Shown piece after piece: positions 12,601 to 24,600 of a stretch of DNA of 64,000 nucleotides. This DNA comes from Onchidella celtica. Lineage: Eukaryota; Mollusca; Gastropoda; Systellommatophora; Onchidiidae. Below the pieces are notes generated by a model. The model was not told where the DNA came from and ran no database searches. It saw only the letters and a program-made list of their open reading frames with translations. The stretch is from the NCBI GenBank assembly GCA_963931925.1, contig OZ007570.1, forward strand, positions 24,746,408 to 24,810,407, given 5' to 3'. The position numbers were made by a program, and so were the translations under genes. Numbering within the stretch: position 1 is the first letter of the stretch; each line of letters begins with the position of its first letter.

Positions 12601-15600
12601 GATAAATGAACCTGACATTGTCTCCGCATGTGGTACTGATGATGAACTGAACCCCTCGACAGGGAAGAGAAGAAGAAAAGAGGCCAGCTGGGAGCGGAAC
12701 GTAAATAAACGTCTGCGAGTGATATGAAGCAAAAGCAATGAAGCCATCCTGTGCATGCAAGGGAAAGACGACAGGATGCGATACCTTCACGGAGGAAGAC
12801 AGACAAGAAATCTGTAGCCTCGTTTGGAGCTGTCTTGGGGAGAGAAAAGATCCTTCCTGAATGCCCTTCTGGAAACCAAGGAACCACAACGAAGCAGCTC
12901 GGAGGACTCTACAAAATCAAGACAATAGCATACTCGTTGGAAAGAAACGGTGAGAAAGTTTCTGTTTGCAAAACAATATTTCTCAACACTACAGGCTTGA
13001 CGAAATGGTTCATATCGCCGCTTCATTAGAACCTCAAAGCCAAGGACAAACTTTGGCTGAAAGAAGATCAGACAATCCAGTCTACAGTAGGAGCTCTGAA
13101 GACATCATTTTTACAGGCTGAGTTCCTGGACCAGCTGGTGAAAATGGCGTCGCATTACTGCCACAAAGACACTAACAAACTGTACCTTGAGTCAAGGATT
13201 CGCAGTTATGAGGAATTGTATCGCCTCTATTTTGCAGCTTGCTCTGATTAGGGGTAGAAGCCTTTGCCAAAGACTGTCCTCAGTGAGGAATTTCATACAC
13301 GAAACCTGTCATTGTACAAGCCTAGAAAGGACCAATGTGATACCTGCGTTGGATATGAGATAGATACAGTAGTTGCAAAGGACAAATGGACAATTCATAT
13401 GGACCGAAAAGACAAGACCCAAGCAGAAAAAGAAGAAGACAAGAAAATGCACAGACTCAACTGACATTTATGTCGTTACCATGGACATACAATACGTTCC
13501 CCTTGCACCAAGTCTGTACGTTTCAGTTCTCTATTACAAGACAAAACTTGCAACGCACAATTTTACAGTTTTTGATTTGGCAACCAAAGATATTCTAAGC
13601 TACCTCTGGCATGAATCTGAAGTGGGACTTAGTGGAAACGAGTTCAGCAGCTGCACTCTGGATTTCCTGCAAAGTAAGCTGAGCTACAAAGCCGTCATTC
13701 TTTACATCGATGGTTGCAGCTACCAAAATCCGAATGCAGTGTTGGCTGGCGCCCTGTGTGACTTTGCTGCACAATAATGGCAACACAATTGTGCAAACGT
13801 TTTTACGAAAGGGGCACACCCACATGGAGGTGGAATCCGTTCATGCTGTCATAGAACGAGCCCTTGGCCTTGTAAACATGCCATATACGTGCCTGCTGAC
13901 TATCTGAAAGTCATTGTGGGTGCTCGCTTCAAACCTCGCCCATATCAGGTCAAGTATATCGACCACCAATTTTTCCATGACTTTGCCAAAGTCAGCACAC
14001 TGAAGACCATCCGTCCTGGAAAGCAAGTCTGAGATCACACAATTACAGACATACGATGCTTGAAGTACACGCCAGACAGGAAAGTGGAATTTAAGCCGAA
14101 TTATGGGGAATGATGGCAGGAGTTTCCAATGCCGAGAGGAGACAAAGCCGTTCAAAGCCAAGGGCAAACACCTCCAAGACTGTATCACGCCAGCCTCAAG
14201 ATGGCAACCTCCAAAATTTAATACAATCATCTTGAAGAACTGAAGTCGGTTATCCCTAAGGACCATCATTCATTCTTTGATAACCTGCCTCACTAGATAT
14301 CATAACCATCCATTCGTTCATTTCCTCATTCCTATCGTCGTCCAACTTTCTGATCAGTATTGCCCTCATTGTCATCTGCATCATCATTATTACTTTCATT
14401 ACTATATTATGGGATTCGTAATCCAAAATTGTTCAATGCAGTATCAGTTTCAGCAACACTACTTTGCTCTGCTTTGTCACCATCCACTCTTCTGCTTTCG
14501 CCAGTTATCTGCATCATCAACGTCACGCCATTATATTCATTCCATTTATTTTATAAGTTGTCTAGTCTCCAGTGCTTATGCAGATTTCTAGAACATTATA
14601 TTTGTGACATGGAAATAGTATAACTGTGCCTAAAAGCATCATCGCCATCATCACCATCATTGTAAGTAGCGGTCATCATCACAGTAATCGTCATCACCAT
14701 CGCGATCTATCATTATCGAACCTGTGACACTATTTGCAATGTCATTTACCAGTATTGTTATGTTAGTTAATGAACAATGTCAGCCTTAACTCCTCATTAA
14801 TTTCTTTCCATGCAAGCTTATTAAATTCATACTTAAACATCATCATAATACTAATAACTAATGGTTTTCATCGAATTATTCATGACTATGAAGTTATCAA
14901 ATAATCTTTGAATTAAAAAAAATGTTTTCCTCAGTGTATGTTATCCACACCTGTATAATGTGTGTGTTAGGGCGGGGAGAGAAAGAAAGGGTATGGGATG
15001 GATAGGTGAGTGGACGATTAAACTAGTATGATGATATTGAACAAAACTGCAAGTGTTTAATTGTATCAGCCATCAAGCACTAACCATCAGAATACACTTA
15101 GCCGACTTCAGCACTGAAAACTTCAGCTGTGAAACCGGCCATTCACGTTTCAGGTTGGATGTCCGGTTTCGCAGCTGACCATTTCCAGTGACCAAACCGG
15201 ACATGTGCGTTCTCATTTAAAAGACTAAAATAAATGCAATAATCATTAGTAAGGCTGATAAAGGATTGAATTCAAAGGAACATTAGTGATATCTGAGCAG
15301 CAGATTCCGTTTCGTTTAACGCGAAAACAGTTTTTTGTCTCTCCTGTAAAATTTGATCTCATGCAGATAGCCGGTTTCAGCACGGAGCCATCGATATGTA
15401 AATAGTGCAAAAAATAAAAACAGTTACAGTTTTCCTGCAAATCATCATGTTGTGACTGCATGTGAATAGGTGCGACCAAAAAAATAAAACAAATGACTTC
15501 CTGGGGTAGAGAGAGAAGGAAAGGATGTTAACTCGATAATAGCAAAATGTCAATATCTCCGAGTGATGCTCTGCTAATAGATTATACCTCGCACCCATTA

Positions 15601-18600
15601 TGCAGCAGTATGGCAAAGTAACACTTGAAATTATTTGCTTATTAATGCAAAGCAAAGCTGAATAATGGTCATCTTCAGTCAGGGCAATATTTCATACAAA
15701 ACTGCATATTCAATAATCCATTGCCAAATGTGCTAGCATTTATTGTTTATTTTGAAATTCACACAATTTTTTTCCCTTCTTTTTTTCTTGTTAAATTTAA
15801 ATGTTCTAGTATACATCATAGGTGCCACTTTTTCCGCTATATAGCGGTTTTCCGCTGTTTGAAGTTTTTCCAACTTTCGCTGTGTTATTGACTATCAATC
15901 TTATATGTAATTGCCTATTTCAGTGAGTCAAGGAAAATTAATAAAATAGCACTTTAGGTACCACCAAATTGTGTTACTTATGCTTGATTTTTTTTTTTTT
16001 AATTCTAAATTGGGGGAGGGGGGCACCTGTGATACATAATAATTTGAATTTGAATGTGTTTGATTGTATCACAGGTGATTAAAAGCTCTTGACTTCTTCC
16101 AGTCTTTCTTTCCATTCCTTCTTCCATCACTTTTGATCATGTATTCCTATGAAATGTCTTTCATTCTGCCAGTCCTGTTTTATTTATATAATATATTTCT
16201 GTTGGGTTTTTTTTTACTTTAGAAAACCTCCTGGTGTCTACGTCAGAAGGAAAGCCTACCAATTCTGGTGAAGCAGCAGCCTCAAAGTTCAAAAGCGTAC
16301 TTCCTGCTCCTCCCTTTCATATATCACCACCATCACATGCCACCAACCCACGGGTCCAAATAGTGAAACAAACACAGGCTGCAGTTTCAACAGGACCGCT
16401 AGAACTAGCAGCTGATCAGGCTCATGAACGCTCTCGCCATTACTCAAATCCTATGGCCCCTGAGAACAAAGTCACTTATAATGAAGTTGAAGGAAATGAA
16501 CCATCTTCATGTAGGCAGCAAAGCAGGAACACATATGCTAAAAAGTTGCCATTGTCCGAATCCAATGCTTTAAACCTCAGTGTGCCCAAAACAAATAAGG
16601 ACCCAGTTTTGGCATCGGACACTGCTGCAAAAGCACAAGCTTCTTCTAAAAAACTTCCTGATCCAGCAGTCAAAGTTGATTCATCCAAGGAAATTGTAGT
16701 CAAGGAAGACCAGTTGATGCAGATAGTGCAGCATTTAGTGCAACAACAACAACAGCAGCAGACACCAGTCTCCTCTTGCAGTGCTACATAGTAAGTATAA
16801 TATGTGAGCACTTAAAAAGGCCCCTAGCTAGTGACAAATGCAAATTTCTCCAGCATTAAAGATTTTATTATTATTATATTGTTTTGGTTTGTTTTTTTCG
16901 TTAAAAAAAAAAAAATAACAACACACAAAGTTGTGCATCATGTCTATTGTCAGGTTGCCACAGGAATATTGAACCATGAAGCAAATTTATGGTTACCAAT
17001 GAAGGGAATCAGAATGCCTCTGCAGATACTACAGCTGCAGTTCACTGGACACTCTTAGTGTTAAATAAATAGACTCTGAAATCATGTTCACTTTGATTGT
17101 CCTCACACAGAGATACTTGTCGATGTTTTTTTTTTTTTTTTTTTGTTGTTGTTTTTTTTAAATTGTACTTGTTTTAGAGAAAAGGTGTTGCATCAAAAGT
17201 GGAGGGGGGAAAAATCAGGACAGTGAGTGTTAAGAAGTAATTTCCATTAAATAAAGTATGAAATCATTAACATCGTCATGTAGCATCATTATACTTGAGC
17301 TTGCAAATAAAAAATTTAAAGATGTGGACAATATGCCCTTTGACATTTCTCGACAACAACAAGAATGTCCCTGGACTTCTATTGATATTGGGGTCTTCAC
17401 AAATTGTACTATGTTTAAGTTCTAATGATTTTCTTATAGTCACTGAGGTTTGTTCTCTCTTACAGTTCAGTTCCTGGGCCTCAGCCAGCACAGAGCAACC
17501 ATGTGACACCAGCTAAACCAAATATGATGGTCAGTGTATCACAGCAACTTGTTTGCTGGCAAATACAGTACATTTTAGACTTCAATGCATTTGCTTTCTG
17601 TCATGGAAGAAAACAACAACAAAAAACAAAGCACCTCTTCCTTTCACTTAGTAATGTAGTATCATTTTTGGGAATTTTCATGTCTTAACTCTGGGGTTCA
17701 ATGGACTCTCCAGTTCCAGCCATTCCATTGTTATTCATTCTAGGGTGTTGTTTTTTTCAATGACTGGGACAAGCCATTAAGATGAAGACATATATATAGG
17801 TATGCCAGAAAAAGATTCTATATTTAATATTCTGACGAGTATGTCTATACAGTCGAGCATGGAAAACTCGAATTCTTTGGGGTGGCTTCATATAGTTCGA
17901 GTTTGCCGAATTTCGAGGAATACGTGAAGCATTAATCATGAGGTTTTATTGCCGTATATTCAACAGGGATGGGAATTTTCCGCTGATTTCCGCGGAAGTT
18001 GATTTTGAGCATCCTCGGAAATTTTTTTGCGCTCGCGGTACAGTCGGCTTAAAAAAAAATAAAAAAATATTATAGTAAGTTTGCGATTGACAAGAAATCT
18101 GGCATAGTCTGTGATTCGTAGGCTTTCGTGAATGATTTCCCTTGCGTCCACTTCCTGTTTACTAGTTTCTTCAAAATGGCTACCCGCAAAGATATTGTTA
18201 GTTCTCAGAGTGACTTCTTTAACGAAACTGGCGTGAAGAATTCCTTTAAATGGGAATGGATGGACAGAAATTATGAAAATGGCAGGCTGGGCGACGTCAT
18301 AAGAAAGCTTAGAGCTCCAGGCACTGCTTATTGCGTGCTATGTAGGAAGGAAATCAATTACGGGAAAAGAGGTTCTGTTGCACTCGAGGACCACGTGAAA
18401 ACGGCCGTTACAACCTGTAATTTAAACTTTTTGTCAGCAAATTGTATCCTTCTGTAACCATTTCAATTACCTAATTTCTATCCAGGAGAGGCAATTTTTG
18501 GTCCTCAGAAATGTTCAAAATCGTTTTCGGCTGGGGGGCGTTGCCCCCCTAGACCACCCACAAGGGGCTTTGCCCCTTGACCCCACCGGGGCCTAAGGCG

Positions 18601-21600
18601 GCCCCTGGACCCCAGCCGCATTAGGTTTCCTCTGAAATGGCTTTCACCAATTCCCATCCCTGATTCAAGGAAATTAATACAACAGACTACATGTACCATG
18701 AGCATAGCTGCCAAACGGTGCGTAAAATTCGTATTTACTACGTTTTTTGGGTTCCAGTACGTAAATGCGTTTTTGTGGTGAAAACTACGTATTTGAAGAA
18801 TTTCCCCATTTATACGACAAAAACATATAGAGGAGAAAACAAAACCGTAACTTTTCAATTTTGTATCTAGGCCTACCGCAAATAGGGCTGGACCTAGCGA
18901 TTCAAAAGGCGCAACCGTAAACGCAGCTCTACCCTATCGTGTTCTGCCGTACTGCGTATGTCCGAACTCGCGATAACTTTCGTTCCCCCGCCGCGGCCCC
19001 GCTCAACCAAGCATTTGTATAGTTGCATAAAAAGTTGTCACGGCATGCACCTTCGCCAGTGTCCCGGCTGTTCAGGCGACTCGATTACGTAACACGCGTA
19101 GTGTGTAGGCCACACACGAGGCGGTCAGTGAGTAAGAACATGTGAAGGGGTTTCACTTTATTTCGCTGTTGTTGTTTTTTTTTTATTTCAATTTTACGTA
19201 GCTTACAATCATCTTTGGCGATGGTAACTCACGGTAGATCTAGGTCGGCAGTCTTATAGAGTTTTTGAACGTAATTGGCGTGTTTCATGTCAGTGACATT
19301 AGAAATGGAAATCTAGAGCCCGTGAGCTGGTAAAACAATAAAAAAAAGTTCTGTTGGAACAATATGGACATGGCTTCGCTTGTGAACTGGCTTCAGTTCT
19401 AGATCTACTAGTACTACAAATGCCATCTTTTATGCCTAACATGATTTGCGATAATGGATTGATTTATTTTATTTTTAATCAGAAGTCTTTTCTATCCCAA
19501 CTCATGTAGTTGTGAGTCATTAAGCCGTGAGTAGACATTTAGTGCAAAATATTCTAAGGAATTTCCTTTTGCATTATCATCGAACTTGTCCAGTAAATGC
19601 ATTGTGAGTCATAAGTCACGTTTTGACCAGTTTCACAGCCACATGGAGGCAATTCTGACATTGTTCAGTACTGCCAGAGCAAGTTAGTATGAAAGAGTTA
19701 TGCAATTCTGAGGACAGCTCATATCATAATAGTCTTTAGAAACAGAAACAGTGGTGATAACAATTCATGTTTTGTTTTCTGCTTCTTAAAATCTTATGCT
19801 GTATTACATTAGACTTATATTACTATTAGTATTAGGCCTAAGTAAAGGAAATAATATTCCATAATGTGACAAAGTGAGGAAAGGATGATTTTTCGGGGGG
19901 AGGGGGGGGGGGGGTCCGTCTGATATAAGGAGTCTGTTTTTTGGGTTTTTGAAAGTTGGCAGCTATGCATGAATTACATGTTTCCCCCCATTCCCGTGGT
20001 CACTTGAAAGAGAAGCAAATTAAACTGGCGCGCGTGGCGACATCGGCACGCAACCTTGTGCCCGAACATTTTTTTTCTCTTCTGGAAGTGCGTTGGTAAG
20101 GACCAAGTCGAGCCCAACAGCGATAAAATAAAGGGTTAACACAACTCACCATTTTTCTCTGTTCGGCTTTACTCCCGTTCGTACGGCAACGCTTCCTTTT
20201 TTTTTCTTTCTATTGCAGTGTGACTATCAGCACGGGACCATAGATGTACTACATGACCATGTAGTACATCTACGCACGGGACACACCCATCCCCCATGTT
20301 ATTTCCTGTCCGAATCGGTCGTCTCAGGTGTTTTAATCACCGTTTTTATCAGGGGAAGGGGCGACTGTACGCACTGCCACCGCTAGGCTATAACTATGAC
20401 ACAGCTAACCGAGTGAAGTTTCTGGTGTTTGGTTTTTTTGTTGTTTTTTTTGTATTTTGTTTCTACTTCTAGGCTGCTGGGATGCTTGGATCACACTCGC
20501 AGCAGGAAAACTGGTCCAATCAGTCCGTGTCACAGTTCGAGGTTCGCGTGAAATAATTACTAAGAATATTGAGAAATAAATTCGGGACCTAGACCTTTGT
20601 TCGTGGGATCTGTGATTTCGACTTATGTGTGTTCAAGTTTCGCGTGCTTGGCTGTATATTGGTGTTTTGCTGGGTTCTAGCATACTAAGGCTGATAAGTG
20701 CAAAATTTAGTTGCTTATCATATCAGAATGCCTTGTCTCCTTTCATGTGAAAAAAAAAATTGTGTTTGCTTCCTTAGACTGGACAGAAAATTGTCTGCGT
20801 TAACAATAAACCCTATACGGTAATGAGACTGATAGGACGAGGAGGCTCAGCCAAGGTGTATCAGGTGTATGATCCAGAGTCCAACTTGATCCTGGCCCTC
20901 AAGTGTGTTGACCTTAGCTGTGCCAACCGGGTCATCTTGGATGGCTACAAGAATGAGATTGCACTGCTAAGAAAATTGCAGGACTGTGGTAGAGTCATCA
21001 AGCTGTATGATTCGTAAGTATCTTGATTTTAGTATATAAATATTGGCATTATTACAAGTCTTTTTTTTCCTCACACAGTCAACACCACACATCAAGTTGG
21101 AGTCAGTTAATTTTGACTTCATTTACATCCATGTTTTTACTTTATCCCTTCCCCAGTGCCTCATTTCTGTGAAGAGTAATTGTTTTTGTTGACATTGACA
21201 TGTTTATGTTAGGCTTTAATTCTTGTGTCATTTCATTTTGAAGATAGAGGAAGAAACATGGAACAAATCTTTTCCTGATGGACCTGATAGTGATTAAATG
21301 ACGCTGGAATATTGAGTCCAACTTTATATAGATCCTATGTCCAATGCCATTACAACATAATCAGTAAAACTGACAATTGATGCAGGTGAACTGTGACATG
21401 CAAGCCACATGCATTTGGCATCGATCAGTGATATTGGGCTACAGTATGGACAAACCTAACAAAAAAATATTGCCCACAATGGCAATGCAAAACATCAACT
21501 GCATTTGTTGCCTATTGTTACAATGAAAGGAATTAATGGGCTTCCTTGAAATATTTAGTCCCTATCAAGTTCATGATGTTTGCTCATGCTTAAATGAATT

Positions 21601-24600
21601 TCAACCAAAATATTAGTTCTATGAACTTTGGCATTCGCTGACCTTGTTTTGGCATGTACATTTTTGCCGCAACCTTGGAAATGTTATTTACATTTTCTTG
21701 TTCTGTACCATGTCTTTTGATATAATTTTTGTTTCCATTGCAGAGAATATGTTGCAGCCAGTAAAAAACTGTATGTAGTACTTGAGTATGGTGAAACAGA
21801 TCTTTGCAAGTTTTTCTCTCAAAATGAACAGAATCAGCGAGCTTTGGATCCGATCACCATTTGTTACTTTTGGTTCCAGATGGTTACTGCAGTTCATGCA
21901 ATGCATAAAGAAGGCAAGTCCTTAACACCATGCTCTGATTGTGAAACTAAATCAGAGCTAATTATTTAAGATCAGCTCTTTTGAGTTTCTCTTCATTCAG
22001 ACTGATGTAACAGGCATGGTAATTTTTTGTTTTGGAATAAATATATTCACAATTCAAATCACAGTATCAGTATTATCTAAATGTAAAAATTCAATATGGT
22101 TACAAGTTCAGTTCTTGTTGCCTGATGGAGATTAAGAAGCTTGATCCAACATTATATTATTATAATGTACAAACAGTAAAGTTTAACCCCTATAATAATT
22201 TTCTGTTTAGTGCTCATCAGTAGAGCTGAAGGGGTTTATACTTCAAGGCAGGAAGCAAACATTGCAACGTGTAATGTATCATTGGCTTTTGCTTAGTCTC
22301 TAGTTGCAATGCAGTGTGATAATAAATTCATACCACAAGATTGGTGCTGGGGTGTGACAAATGGGGTAACAGACAGGGAGACAAATGTGGATAACACATT
22401 TTGTCCATTCTTAGATTCTATGCCTGTATTTTGTCTTGCATCCCATCACTAAATATGGAAATATTTGCTATTTCTTTCTTTTTTTTCCTTTTTTTTTTTT
22501 TTTTTTTTTTTTACTGTCGGCTTATGAAGCAGCTGTGCTCCCAGCCCTTTGTCTTGTCATTTTAATTAAAATGTCATGAGCAAGTGTAAAAATGAGCTTT
22601 TTTTGTTTCATGTTCTTATACTGAAAGGTTGCATTTGAGAAATGTAAAACATGCTGCCGTGTTAGATTGTACGGTTTAAATTAATGATGTGTAAATAAAT
22701 CTTCTCGTTCTATCTAAATCGTATCATTTCAGGAGTGATCCATTCTGATCTGAAACCAGCCAACTTTATCTTGGTGTCTGGCCAAGTCAAATTGATTGAC
22801 TTTGGCATTGCCAATTCCCTGCAGGATGACAGTACTAGTGTCATGAAGGAGAACATGGTGGGCACACCAAGCTATATGAGCCCTGAGGCACTCATGGCCA
22901 TTGATGAACAGAATCCTAAATACAAGGTTGGTCTGATGTCATGCATTTGTGTATGCTTCTTATCTCCTCAAAAATATCATTGAGAAGTGGATACATTTTT
23001 CATCAGTGCAGTGCTAATTTGGGCAAAAATTGTCCATGGGATTTTTTTTTTTGCTTATGTTACAAGAGACGGAGCTTATTCTCTGTATCATGAATGCGAA
23101 TTCTGAGACCTTTTTAACTTGACATAAAGGTCATTCTCAGAGAATAATATCATTGGAGCATGAAATTGATTAATTCTATTCAGGCACAGATCAGACTGAT
23201 GTGTTATGAGCAGTAGCAGTAAAATGTGCGTCCAGCTGTTTATATCACTTAGGTAAGATGCAGTTATTAATACAGGTCAATGAGTCTTTCATCATTAGTC
23301 ACTGTTTGCCATGCCACAGTAGAATCACATCAACCAAATTAAATTTTGCTTATCTGTGGCAGTTTTATAGGTACAGTGGTCACCGCCTAACAGCATGGTA
23401 CCCGGGAGACAGTGTTTAGCGTGCTGTTAGGCGAATAGGGGAGGGAACCATGCATGTGCGCTGTGTAATTAACACGCTTACGTCCCCTGTTTGAGAAACG
23501 GAGGAACGTGACTTGCCCCTATTGCCTTATTGAATGTATATTTTTAGAATGTTTTTTTTTTCTTCTTTTTTTGTGATTTTTAAGTTATTTTTTTTAATTT
23601 TTTGTTTTTGTTTTTTTTTTTAATGTGTGCATAGTGGGAACCAGTTGGTTTCAGGCTACGCCCCCCACCAAAAGGTACTATCCCTCCTTTAGCACTTTAC
23701 TTCACGTTTTATTTCAACCCAAAAATTATAATTTATGTTACAACCTGTAATTTGCTTTGGGAAAAAAAGAAGTGATGGTTGTCTGTTTTTGTTTGTTCAG
23801 GGCATGATGTGCAACTTCTTTTTCAACGTCTTCAAATTGTTGAAGCATTGAACTCTTTCTTCCCTTCATCTGCAGGAATGTTCTTATGGCTCTTATGGCC
23901 GATGAAAGTTCTGTAACTGATGGTTCTTGAACTGGTTCATCAATTTCATCCTCTTCCTCTTCTTCCATCACTTTTTGTTTCTTGACACACTGAATCAGTT
24001 CTGTGTCCGTTAGAGAGCCACAAACTTCAAGATCATGGTCCTGGTCTATCAAGGCATCAAACTCCTCCTCCATTGGCTGTAGAACAGATGTGGTGTTGGG
24101 GGGCTGGAATTTGATCTCAATGTTGCTGTAGGACATGTCTGATGGATGGGCAGAACAATTGTCTAGAAGCAGCAAAATGTTGCGCTTTGCAATCTAAAGG
24201 CGCCGGTTCCAGTTGTCTAGGTGGTCTCGGAAAATAGTTCCTGTCATCCAAGCATTTGATGAGTTTCTGTAGGTGACAGGCAAGGTGTTTAGGTCTCGTG
24301 GAAAATGCCGTGGCTGTTTTGATTTCCCAGCGTGTCCAGCGAAGTCGGAAAGTCGGATTTTGGTCGGATTTTTAACTCACGGTCGGAAAAGTCGGATTTT
24401 GGTCGGAAAAATCGATATTTGGTTGGAAAAAAAAATATGAAGTGTTGCCGATAAGGGGAAAAAAATTATCGCGCACAAGGAAAAAAAAATACCCGTGAAA
24501 CCCAAACCCAAGCTGCGTCAAAATCGCCCTGCCAGTTGGAACGTGAATCTGCCGAGATCACAACTGACGAGACTTTGAGAAAAAGCTACGCTTGCAAAGG

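Larger units (their letters stand above)
10573..16222 (+). other. TTK intron with two DNA elements
   Basis: 5.65-kb intron containing the transposon at 11960-15399 and the small element at 15817-16031. The piece 10645-11320 has facing patches (AAACCGAAATTGTCAGGACC near the left, TTTCGGTTAAGC near 11305-11316) that could be an old Tigger-type MITE, but I could not define its ends. Confidence 0.6.
17530..20472 (+). other. TTK intron with mobile elements
   Basis: Intron holding elements at 17964-18662 and 18703-19967. A Tigger-like end fragment (CAGTCGAGCATGGAAAACTC from about 17851) precedes them. From 19970 to 20470 the sequence is mixed GC, with a short hairpin at 20243-20274 and no defined element ends. 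Confidence 0.65.

Noticed and set aside
14360-14700. His/Ser-rich ORFs and CATCAT repeats as a coding region or array
   Set aside because: Simple-sequence drift inside the decayed 11960-15399 transposon; no regular spacer structure and no protein family.
16781-16793. Premature TTK stop (TAG) after the glutamine-rich exon
   Set aside because: The TAG spans a good donor (ATA/GTAAGT); splicing to 17466 gives a Tyr codon.
22733-22770. HSD instead of HRD as a sign of a pseudokinase
   Set aside because: HSDLKPANF is the normal sequence of the TTK family, and Lys, Asp and DFG are all present.
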